Shown here piece after piece: positions 38,175 to 47,100 of a stretch of 64,000 nucleotides of DNA. Position 1 is the stretch's first letter. Each line of letters starts with the position of its first letter. The position numbers and the translations under genes were made by a program. Below the pieces are notes generated by a model, which saw nothing but the letters and a program-made list of their open reading frames with translations, ran no database searches and was not told the DNA's origin. This stretch comes from Flavobacterium sp. W4I14 (lineage in GTDB: Bacteria; Bacteroidota; Bacteroidia; Sphingobacteriales; Sphingobacteriaceae). The DNA lies in assembly GCA_030817875.1 (NCBI GenBank), contig JAUSZU010000001.1:868001-932000 (forward strand), written 5' to 3'.

Positions 38175-39836
38175 ATGAAGATGAAAAAGAAATTATATGG
38201 TATGTATATCCTTCTGGCAGTTTTGCTAACGGGCCTTGGCGCTTGTAAGGATGAATTTTTTGAACCTTCGTACAGTGAAGGCCCCGTAAGTGAAGAAGCA
38301 ATCTGGAATACAGACAGGCGCGTGCGGGAGTATTTGAACAACGGATACAATTACATGCTGGCCAGATACAATGTTGACGGTTCGGGCGCATTAATGGCCA
38401 GCGGAAGTGATGAAGCCGTAAATTCAAATTTAAACAGCAATGTAAACGTTTTCAATAATGGTAACTGGAGCAGTTTAAGAACCTTTGATGAACAGTATAC
38501 CAATCTTTATACCGGATTATGGGTGGTAAATACATTTCTGGAGCGATCACCAACGGCGGTTATTTTTCCGGCAAGCGATCTGCCCGCACTAAGGGGAGAG
38601 GCTTTTTTTCTAAGGGCTTTATTTCATTATGAATTATTTAAACGGTATGGCGGCATCGTAATTGCTACCAGATCCTTTTCGCCGATAGAAGATTTAAATC
38701 TGCCACGAAATACTGTTGATGAGGTGGTAAAACAGATTGTTAAAGATTGCGATTCGGCGATCAGCCAGATTCCGGCAGCTTCTACCAAAGATTGGGATGC
38801 GGCCAATTATGGCCGTGCTACAAAGGCTGCAGGAATGGCGCTAAAAGCCAAAGCGCTGTTGGTTTACGCAAGTCCGCTTTACAATCCGGATAACGACCTG
38901 CAGCGTTGGCAAAATGCCGCAAAAAGTGCAAAAGATTTAATGGATTTAAATAAACACAGCTTGTTGAGCACGGCGTTATTCCCGAGCTTATGGGACTATA
39001 CCACCACCGCTACTTCTTACAACAACGAGGTTATCTTCGCCACACCGGCAAGCAATACCAATACAATAGAGTCAAATAACGCACCCATTAGCTTCACCGG
39101 TGGATTGGGAAGAACAAACCCTACGCAGAACCTGGTGGATGCTTTTGAAATGGCCAATGGTAAAGCCATAACAGATCCTGCATCAGGTTATAATCCGCAA
39201 AATCCGTATGCCAACAGAGACCCACGTTTAAACCAGTTTATTGTATATAATGGAGCAAATTTTAAAACGGGAAGTTTAACCCGTGCAGTAGAAACTTATG
39301 AGGGAGGTCGTGATAATGTTCCTTCCAATGTAAACAGTACAAAATCAGGCTATTATCTGCGTAAATTTCTAAGCGGCAATGCAACTTACAACATCACTGG
39401 TACCACAAGCGTAAGAAGGCCATGGGTATTGTTTAGGTATGCAGAAATCTTACTGATTTACGCAGAAGCTTTAAATGAATTTGGCGGTCCGAATGCAGAA
39501 GTTTATAATGCCATAAACGCTGTGCGCACCCGTGCCGGGATGCCCGCGCTATCTGGCTTAACACAATTACAAATGCGCGATCGGATAAAAAATGAGCGCC
39601 GTGTAGAATTATGTTTTGAAGAACAGCGGTTTTTTGATGTGAGGCGATGGAAAGATGGGGAAAGTAATTTTAACGGACCCGTTAACGGCATAAAAATTAC
39701 CAAGGTGGGTACTACGTTAGCTTATAGTCCTTTTGTAATTGAAAACAGGACCTTTACCAGTAAAAACTATTGGTATCCTTTTCAGCAGTCTGAAATCAAT
39801 AAAGCAAATAAACTGATTCAAAATCCAGGGTATTAA
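38175..39836 (+). CDS. SusD/RagB-family outer-membrane lipoprotein
   Basis: Glycan-binding lid for the SusC at 35346; 553 residues. The lipobox is LGAC (Cys24), preceded by a hydrophobic stretch. Motifs: GEAFFLRALFHYELFKRYGG, MALKAKALLVYASPLYNPDN, FRYAEILLIYAEALNEFGGP, VRTRAGMPALSG, IKNERRVELCFEEQRFFDV and NYWYPFQQSEINK, ending LIQNPGY. Paralogue of the SusD at 33639. Met3 at 38181 is an alternative start. It lies 6 bp after the SusC stop, and the CE15 gene starts 2 bp after its stop, showing tight coupling. Confidence 0.95.
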   Translation: MKMKKKLYGMYILLAVLLTGLGACKDEFFEPSYSEGPVSEEAIWNTDRRVREYLNNGYNYMLARYNVDGSGALMASGSDEAVNSNLNSNVNVFNNGNWSSLRTFDEQYTNLYTGLWVVNTFLERSPTAVIFPASDLPALRGEAFFLRALFHYELFKRYGGIVIATRSFSPIEDLNLPRNTVDEVVKQIVKDCDSAISQIPAASTKDWDAANYGRATKAAGMALKAKALLVYASPLYNPDNDLQRWQNAAKSAKDLMDLNKHSLLSTALFPSLWDYTTTATSYNNEVIFATPASNTNTIESNNAPISFTGGLGRTNPTQNLVDAFEMANGKAITDPASGYNPQNPYANRDPRLNQFIVYNGANFKTGSLTRAVETYEGGRDNVPSNVNSTKSGYYLRKFLSGNATYNITGTTSVRRPWVLFRYAEILLIYAEALNEFGGPNAEVYNAINAVRTRAGMPALSGLTQLQMRDRIKNERRVELCFEEQRFFDVRRWKDGESNFNGPVNGIKITKVGTTLAYSPFVIENRTFTSKNYWYPFQQSEINKANKLIQNPGY

Positions 39837-39838
39837 GC

Positions 39839-41104
39839 ATGAGGTATAAATTAAAATGTGCTGCCCATCAAGGCAGATTTGTAATAACCGGTTCGGTAAG
39901 AAAAACACTGATTTTTTTACTTGCGATAATCCTGTTTTCAGGTAGTTTATATGCACAGAAAACGGATAAGTTTATGGGGGAGATCGTCAATTATGACGAA
40001 AGTACTGTTCCTGCCTACACCTTACCCGAAATACTGCTCACCACAAAAGGAGAAAGGGTGAAAAACACCTCGATTTGGGAGAAAAAGCGAAGACCTGAGC
40101 TTTTAGCCCTTTTTGAGGAACATGTTTATGGAAAAACACCCGGTAGTTTTGATAGTTTGAAATTTATGGTAACCAATGAAAAAGCTGATGCCATGCAGGG
40201 AAAGGTCCATTTGAAAGAGATAAAGATTACCGCCTGGAATAAAGGGAATTCGGTATCCTTTCCTCTGGTACTCTTTATTCCAAACAAGCGGAAGAAACCA
40301 GCTCCTGTATTTTTACTGATCAACAACAGGAGCAGCAGAAATACAGATCCAACAAGAGTAGAAAAGAGTACTTTTTGGCCTGCAGAACTGTTGATCGACA
40401 GCGGTTATGCTATCGCTGCTTTTCATCATGGAGATGTAGCTCCTGACCGTAAGGATAGCTATCAGAATGGTGTATTGGCGCATTTGTTTCCGGCAGAACT
40501 CGAAAAAGATAATGGAATGAAAGCAATCGGCGTGTGGGCCTGGGCTGCAAGCAGGGTAATGGATTACTTCAAAACCGATAACGAAATCGATTTTAACAAA
40601 GTTGCGCTCGTAGGGCATTCACGGGGTGGTAAAACGGCTTTGTGGGCCGCCGCTCAGGATCAACGTTTTGCAATGGTGTTTAGCAGTTGCTCAGGCAGTA
40701 CGGGCGCATCACTTGCAAGGCGTAAATATGGCGAAACAATAAGCCTGATCAATAAACAGTTTGGTTATTGGTTTAATAATAATTACAAGAAATATAGCAA
40801 CGATGTAAACAGCCTGCCGGTCGATCAGCATATGCTCATTGGTCTCATTGCTCCACGGCCAGTATATACCACCAATGCTACCGAAGATCGATGGGCAGAC
40901 CCTTACGGCTCGTTTTTGTCATTAGTGAATGCCAAGCCTGTTTACGATCTCTATGGTAAAAAAGTTACCCTTCCTAAGGATATGCCCGCAGTGAACAGTC
41001 CCATAATTAATTCGGCTATGGGATACCATTTCAGGGAAGGAAAACACGACCTCAACGTTTATGATTGGACAAGTTTTATCCGCTTTGCCAAACTCCATTT
41101 TTAG
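39839..41104 (+). CDS. CE15-like glucuronoyl esterase
   Basis: Predicted esterase that cleaves an ester of glucuronic acid. The 421-residue product has a signal peptide after a basic N-terminus (about 1-40, ending LYA|Q). The alpha/beta-hydrolase domain shows VALVGHSRGGKTALWAA with nucleophile Ser261 in the glucuronoyl-esterase block G-x-S-R-x-G-K, then SCSGSTGASLARRKYGE, LIAPRPVYTTNATEDRWADP and a late HDLNVYDW with the candidate catalytic His. It ends a five-gene operon; its ATG is 2 bp after the SusD stop. Together with the lyase and GH105 it points to glucuronic acid, probably methylated or esterified, in the substrate. An acetyl-xylan esterase is the main alternative. Confidence 0.85.
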   Translation: MRYKLKCAAHQGRFVITGSVRKTLIFLLAIILFSGSLYAQKTDKFMGEIVNYDESTVPAYTLPEILLTTKGERVKNTSIWEKKRRPELLALFEEHVYGKTPGSFDSLKFMVTNEKADAMQGKVHLKEIKITAWNKGNSVSFPLVLFIPNKRKKPAPVFLLINNRSSRNTDPTRVEKSTFWPAELLIDSGYAIAAFHHGDVAPDRKDSYQNGVLAHLFPAELEKDNGMKAIGVWAWAASRVMDYFKTDNEIDFNKVALVGHSRGGKTALWAAAQDQRFAMVFSSCSGSTGASLARRKYGETISLINKQFGYWFNNNYKKYSNDVNSLPVDQHMLIGLIAPRPVYTTNATEDRWADPYGSFLSLVNAKPVYDLYGKKVTLPKDMPAVNSPIINSAMGYHFREGKHDLNVYDWTSFIRFAKLHF

Positions 41105-41196
41105 TTATACTATTGGATGGATGCTGAGGCAAATCGCTATTTTACAATATGTTGTGATAGCATAACCAAAAAGATAAGATTGGTTAGTTTTAGTTG

Positions 41197-41229
41197 ACGG
41201 AGGAACGCTGCAAAGCGCCTCCGTTTTTT
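41197..41229 (+). terminator. Rho-independent terminator after the SusCD-CE15 operon
   Basis: ACGGAGG (41197-41203) pairs with CCTCCGT (41218-41224), with an inner CGCT/AGCG stem and a GCAA loop, and a T-run to 41229. It lies 93 bp after the CE15 stop. Confidence 0.8.
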
Positions 41230-41315
41230 GTTTTCTGGTGATATGCAATGATTTATCAATATTTTTTGAAGGTGAATCTCGGTTTTGATATCCTTCGGGG
41301 CATTTTTTTTCTTCT

Positions 41316-41381
41316 TGTACAAAATTGAACCATTTCCGTACAAAAACGAACCCTTCAGCACGCTCTGGCCGTGTATTTTTA
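41316..41381 (+). promoter_or_regulatory. HTCS-type direct-repeat operator and -7 box, copy 4
   Basis: GTACAAAA units start at 41317 and 41338 (21 bp apart) with the invariant CATTTCC spacer. A weaker -7 box TATTTTTA lies at 41374-41381, 36 bp after the second repeat starts. It precedes the DUF4832-trefoil gene (41752). An ATG at 41403 opens an 8-codon leader frame (MSQYLKFH), the shortest of the four. Confidence 0.72.
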
Positions 41382-41452
41382 TCACAACCAAATTATATTC
41401 TTATGAGCCAATATCTTAAGTTCCATTAACCGGGAGCAAAGTGAAATGGGGG

Positions 41453-41614
41453 CTAAGTGTAATTAAATGAGTCCAGATTGGATGCATTAAAGATCTCTTT
41501 TGCCTTTCCTAACCAGCGTAACACCGTACGCTGATCACCGGTTTTTTTAAGCCCCATTATTGTGATTCGAAATAGCGATCTGTCGACAATTGCGCTTCGA
41601 TTTATAATGTCTCT
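41453..41614 (-). pseudogene. Possible gene fragment in a leader region
   Basis: A minus-strand frame is open from a stop at 41615-41617 to a stop at 41453. It reads like protein (SLFRITIMGLKKTGDQ then RTVLRWLGKAKEIF, ATG at 41557) rather than random AT-rich DNA, but no family is recognised. It may be a remnant of a DNA-binding or transposase-like gene. The stretch from 41615 to 41751 shows nothing else. Confidence 0.2.
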
Positions 41615-41751
41615 TTACGTCAATCCCTTATTTAGGTAGCAACTGGTGGGCATGTAATTTTAGCAAAGGCAAAATTGCCCTAGGCTTTCAGAAGCATTGC
41701 TGCATTCAAATTTAAAGAATTTTTAAATCCAATAATTTAATTTTTATTACC

Positions 41752-43740
41752 ATGAAAAAACTAAATTTAGAAAAAACCGGAAAGGTCGCTTTGCTGGCAG
41801 TTTTATGCTTACAAATGCTTTCGTGTACTAAAAACAAAGATGAAGATCTTTTAGAAACCTTTAGTAACGGAGCGCAAAAAATGGCTGTTGTTGGTACCGC
41901 CAATAATGTACTGATCAGGCCTGTATACAACAGTACAGCTGTATTGCGCAACCCCTTGAATGGCTGGGTAATGTATGCAAAGCGTGATGCTGTTGATACC
42001 TATTGGGATAGTCAGTTTTCTGTTCCAGAATTGGGAAGAAATGTAAAAGCTATAGATTATGCATCGGCCTGCTACATCCGTACTAGCTGGAGGTCGCTTA
42101 ATCCCAGCCCTGGCGTTTATGCCTGGAGAGACCTTAATTCACAAATTGGTAAATTAATTAATGGGGTTAAAACCAGGGGATTACCCATCGCGTTCCGGAT
42201 TGTTGTAGACGGGCGTGATCAGGGAGAAAATACGCCTGCTTTTGTGTTCAACGCAGGAGCTGGATATTGGTTGTCAAATCCCGTGGCGCCTACACAGAAA
42301 ACCCCTTACCCTCAAGATCCGATATTCAGGCAGTATTATACTACCTTCATTGAAGAACTTGCAAAAGACTTTAATGACCCCGTTCGTACCTCTTTTATCG
42401 ATGCCTATGGTTTGGGCAAATGGGGAGAAGCACACAATGTTGTGTATGCGGAACCGGGTACTTTAACTGCTGCGCAAACAGAAACGGCTAAAGAAGAGAC
42501 TTTAGACTGGATAATGGCATTATACAACAGGACATTTACTAAAGTGCCGCTGGTGATCAATTACCACAGGTTAATAGGCCACCCTACAAGTTGGGGGGCA
42601 GCAAACGCTAATAGCGACAGGTTACTGGTTAAAGCGATCAATCAAGGATATAGCCTGAGGCATGATGCCTTTGGAATGACCGATTACTACCAAAGCTGGG
42701 AGAAAAACTTTGCTGCAACCTGGAAACATAAACGTCCGATTATTATGGAGGGAGGATGGATTGTGAGTGGTACCCATCGTTACTGGATCGACTCCAGCGG
42801 ACAATATCGCGAAGGGCATCCTGAGGATGTAAGGCTGGGCGAATTTAACAGGTCGGCCGAAGCCGCAGTGAATATGATGGATTTTAGGGTTGGAGAAACA
42901 ACCTCCTGGTTTCAGACTAGCTTTCCGCTGGTACAACGTTTTAATGCAGAGGGAGGCTATCGGTTATATCCTGATGAGTTATCGTTACCAAACGCAATTG
43001 CCAATGGTGCAACTGCTACTTTAAGCCATCGCTGGAAAAACATGGGCTGGGGGTATTGCCCTAACAATATTCCTCAGTGGAACTATAAGTACAAAGTTGC
43101 CTTTGCTATTCTGGATACTGCCGGTGCGGTAAAAAAACTTTTTATTGATGAAAACGGTGATCCCTCTAAATGGCTGAAAGATAATCCCATCACTTACAAT
43201 TTTACCACAACGGCAATCAACTTGCCTCCTGGCAACTATAAATGGGCAGTAGCCATCGTTGATAAAACAAATTTGAATAAACCGGGTATTGCACTTGCTG
43301 TAACCGGTACCTTTAAAAATGGATGGTTGGAACTTGGTAATTTGCAGGTACGGGCAGAAGCGCCCATTGGCCAAACGGTAAAATTAAAAGGTCCCAACAA
43401 TATGTTTGTATCCGGCGAAAATGGGGAAGCGCCGATGAGGTGTAACCGTGCGAACGCTTCTGGCTGGGAAACCTTTGCCATTGTAGATGCAGGCGGAGGA
43501 AAAGTTGCCTTAAGAAGCATGAACAAATATGTATCCTCAGAAAATGGGGCTACTACCGGGATAACCTGCAACCGAACAACCATCAGCGATTGGGAAAAGT
43601 TTGATTGGATGGTTAACGCCAATGGCAAAATCTCACTTAAGGGGAATAACGGCAGGTATATTTCTTCTGAAGGTGGACAATCGGTAATGAAATGCAACAG
43701 GGAAACTATTGCAGGCTGGGAGGCTTTTGCTTTGGAGTAG
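41752..43740 (+). CDS. DUF4832-type lipoprotein with C-terminal beta-trefoil
   Basis: Putative surface glycosidase, 662 residues, paralogue of the protein at 19788. Lipobox MLSC (Cys25) then TKNK. The barrel region (about 60-420) begins VLRNPLNGWVMYA and keeps FRIVVDGRDQGENTP, IDAYGLGKWGEAHN (Glu226), VINYHRLIGHP and IMEGGW (Glu333), the same two candidate catalytic Glu. A beta-sandwich (about 420-535) follows. The extra C-terminal domain (about 535-662) has three repeats of a fascin/ricin-like trefoil (MFVSGENG..MRCNR, KYVSSENG..ITCNR, RYISSEGG..MKCNR), probably a carbohydrate-binding module. It is monocistronic behind operator copy 4, so it is likely co-induced with the first paralogue. Function inferred, not shown. 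Confidence 0.8.
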   Translation: MKKLNLEKTGKVALLAVLCLQMLSCTKNKDEDLLETFSNGAQKMAVVGTANNVLIRPVYNSTAVLRNPLNGWVMYAKRDAVDTYWDSQFSVPELGRNVKAIDYASACYIRTSWRSLNPSPGVYAWRDLNSQIGKLINGVKTRGLPIAFRIVVDGRDQGENTPAFVFNAGAGYWLSNPVAPTQKTPYPQDPIFRQYYTTFIEELAKDFNDPVRTSFIDAYGLGKWGEAHNVVYAEPGTLTAAQTETAKEETLDWIMALYNRTFTKVPLVINYHRLIGHPTSWGAANANSDRLLVKAINQGYSLRHDAFGMTDYYQSWEKNFAATWKHKRPIIMEGGWIVSGTHRYWIDSSGQYREGHPEDVRLGEFNRSAEAAVNMMDFRVGETTSWFQTSFPLVQRFNAEGGYRLYPDELSLPNAIANGATATLSHRWKNMGWGYCPNNIPQWNYKYKVAFAILDTAGAVKKLFIDENGDPSKWLKDNPITYNFTTTAINLPPGNYKWAVAIVDKTNLNKPGIALAVTGTFKNGWLELGNLQVRAEAPIGQTVKLKGPNNMFVSGENGEAPMRCNRANASGWETFAIVDAGGGKVALRSMNKYVSSENGATTGITCNRTTISDWEKFDWMVNANGKISLKGNNGRYISSEGGQSVMKCNRETIAGWEAFALE

Positions 43741-43798
43741 GCGTAAATTACTAGTATGAAAGATTCCCCATTCTAGTCCTAGCGTCTCGCTCTATTCT

Positions 43799-43887
43799 GG
43801 TCTTAGCGTCTCGCTAAGACCTACCAATTAATTCCATGTTTTGAGGTTAATAGCAAGAAAACAAAGTCTTAGCGAGACGCTAAGACC
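43799..43887. repeat. Pair of intergenic palindromes (REP-like)
   Basis: A 23-bp perfect palindrome at 43799-43821 (GGTCTTAGCG, TCT, CGCTAAGACC) and, at 43866-43887, its reverse-complement copy with AGA in the loop. A decayed third copy is visible near 43776-43800. It fits a short interspersed palindromic repeat; a terminator role for the DUF4832 gene is possible but no U-tract follows. Confidence 0.65.
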
Positions 43888-43911
43888 AGGTGAGGGACAA
43901 TGTGAGGATTG

Positions 43912-43948
43912 AAAATCTGTGTTTATCTGTGCGCATCTGTGGTTAAAA
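43912..43948 (+). repeat. Interspersed 37-bp repeat, copy A
   Basis: A 37-bp stretch containing TCTGTGCGCATCTGTGGTTA matches 56932-56968 in inverse orientation with one mismatch. The remaining intergenic bases up to 44166 hold no supported gene. Confidence 0.65.
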
Positions 43949-44166
43949 GGCCTTAACCTAATGACAATGTTGTTCCATCGAGTAACGCTTTTTGCTGTTA
44001 TTTTAGGATTGTTGTATTGTATTATAAATATTACAACGCTACAATCTCTTTCCAGTCTGATATTTTGTTTATTTGCGTCATTTATTTGCCGATACGCTCT
44101 ACTTCTTTAATAAACTGGCTAACTACAGCCGACCGAATATCTACATTTTAACCAAACATTACGCTC

Positions 44167-47100
44167 ATGAGATTATTCAATCTATTGAAGGGCTCTTTAC
44201 TGATCTTTTTAGTTTTTGGCCTGTCACTGTTTTGCTTTGCGCAAACCACCTATAATTTTAATGCGGGGGCAACAATAACAACGCCACCGGGGTCTCCCTG
44301 GGCCACAGAAGCTGTTATTACCATTGCTGGGGTTAATTATAAACTTACCTCAGGAGGAAACGGAGGTTTTAGCATGAGTGCAACAGGTGGAAGCGGCAAT
44401 TCTGCTTCTTTGTGGAAAACTGGTGCCGGAGGAGACACCTTCAGGCTGGAGCGCGCAGATGGACAGCCTTTTAATTTTTATTCAATGTATGTTAGGCACG
44501 AGGGCTATAATAGCTACAACGGCCTGTTCGGCATCGTTATACCGCCATGGTATATTGTAACCTATAATAAAGTTGCAGGGGCAGCCGAAACGGATCAGGA
44601 TAATTCTCCTATAGTTGGAGGATCGAACGCAATTACCACTACAACCAATACCTTCACCAGAACATTGGCGGTAAACAGTGTTGATATATATTTTAAGGCA
44701 AATAATGGTTACTGGATCGATGATATAAGGGTTGGAATAGCTACCGGAACAGAGGTGGCCCCAACCGTTAGTACGACGGCAGCTACTGCTATTCAGACGA
44801 ATTCGGCGATATTAGGTGGGAATGTAACAGCCGATGGAGGTGCAACCGTAACCGAAAGGGGTATTGTATGGTCTACTACTGGTGTTCCGACAACTTCGAA
44901 CAACAAGGTACAAAACGGAAGCGGTACAGGTACTTTTAGTGCCACAATTTCTTCCCTCCCGGCAGGTACACTGATCAACTATAGGGCTTATGCAATTAAT
45001 TCAGAAGGAACCAATTATGGGGCCAACAGCCCATTTACCACTTTAGTACAGCCTACCATAACTTCAGCGGCTTACAATGTTGCGACTGGAGTATTGGCCG
45101 TAACGGGTACAGGCTTACAGGCTAAAGCAGGAGCTGCCAATGATGTTGATGTTTCTACCTTAACCCTTACCGCTGAGGGCGGCAGCACTTATACGCTCAC
45201 AAGCCCTGATGTGGAAATTACCAGCGCAACAGCCTTCAGCGTGACTTTGAATGCCGCCGATAGAACGGCCTTGGGTATGATTATAAATAAGAATGGCACG
45301 GCCTCTACAGGAGGTACTGTTTATAACCTGACAGCCGCGAACGGCTGGATGGCCAACGTAAGTTTAAATGCAGATGCAACCAATGCGGTTACGGTGAGTG
45401 GGGTAGCCGTACCGACCATTACTTCTGCAACCTACAACGGAACAACAGGGGTGATGGTGGTGAGCGGAACCGGTTTTCTTATTAGAAGCGGTGCGCTCAA
45501 CGATATTGATGTTGGTAAACTGACCGTTAAAGGCCAGGGTGGCGCTACCTATACCCTAACTTCGGCCGGTGTTGAAATCAATTCAGGGCAGTCATTCGCA
45601 ATTACACTAAATGCTGCCGATAAAGCTGCACTTATTCCTATTTTAAACAAGAATGGTCTTTCGGCACAGGATGGCAATATTTATAACCTGGCTGCTGCGG
45701 ACGATTGGAATAGGGGCGCGGATCCGGCATTAACTACAGCAGATCAAACTGGAAATAGTATTCAGGCCACACTTCCAATTTCACTTTTTCCGGTAACACT
45801 GCCAAATCCGGTATACGGGGCGGCTTACAGCCAGAACGTTACTGCTTCAGGCGGTACAGGGGTTTATACCTTTACGTTAAGTGCAGGCAGTCTGCCAGCG
45901 GGCATGTCCCTGAGCCCGGCGGGTGTTCTTTCAGGGACTCCTTCACAGGCCGGGATTTTTAACTTTACTGTCCAGGCTACCGATGGCAATTCGGTAACTG
46001 GCACACGCGCATATAACATATCGATTGCATCGCCCACGGTCGTAGTCAATCCGGTTACTTTGCCCGATCCTGTTCTTACGGTCGCCTATAGTCAGCAACT
46101 GTCTTCTACCGGTGGGATAGCGCCATACACCTATCTTGTTGGTGCAGGTGCACTTCCTCCAGGCCTGTCGCTCAGCAGTACAGGTCTTATCTCGGGAACG
46201 CCAATAGCCTCGGGTACTTTTAATTTTTCTATATTCTCCAGCGATATTTCTCCTTTTAATGGGGTAAGGGCCTATTCAGTTACTGTTGCACCGGCTGTGA
46301 TCACCATCAGCCCTGCCACACTTCCTGATGCGGTGGTTGGATCGGCCTATAGCCAATCTCTGTCATCTACCGGGGGAGTATTACCTTATACTTATTCGAT
46401 TACTGCCGGTGCGCTGCCTGCAGGTATCACGCTGAGCGCTGCTGGAGTACTGTCGGGAAGTGCCACAGCAGCTGGAAGCTACTCCTTTACCGTAAAAAGT
46501 ACAGATGCATCTTTGGGCAGTAAAGCTCAGGCTTATAGCATTAATGTTGCTCAGGCCGATATTACAATAAGCCCTGCTACACTGCCTAATCCTACTTTGG
46601 GTGCCGCATATAGCCAAACCTTCTTATCTGTAGGCGGAACAGCACCTTATACTTATTCGATTACTGCCGGCGCGCTGCCTGCAGGTATCACGCTGAGTGC
46701 TGCTGGAGTATTGTCGGGAACGGCCACTGCACCAGGAAACTATACTTTTACGGTAAAAAGTACGGATGCGTTTTCGAGCAATAAATCAGTATCATACACC
46801 ATAGCGATATCGGCGTTAACAATTTCTGCCCCTGCCAACTTTCCTGTAGGCTTAAGCACTACTTATGGAACGGCATCCGCTATAACTAGTGTAACTGTAT
46901 CCGGTGTCGGATTATTGGCAGGAATTACGGCCACTCCATCATCAACCACCAATTTTGAGGTGAGTGCCGATGGTACAACTTTCGGCCCTTCTGCCATCAT
47001 CGGTAGCTCTGGTACGGTGTCTGGAACTGTATATGTAAGACTAAAAGCAACCGCATCCGCTGGCACAAATCTAGGAAATGTGATATTAACAAGTGCAGGT

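Noticed and set aside
43236..43697. 153-codon minus-strand frame opposite the DUF4832-trefoil gene
   Set aside because: Overlaps a well-supported domain on the plus strand; no start context or family.
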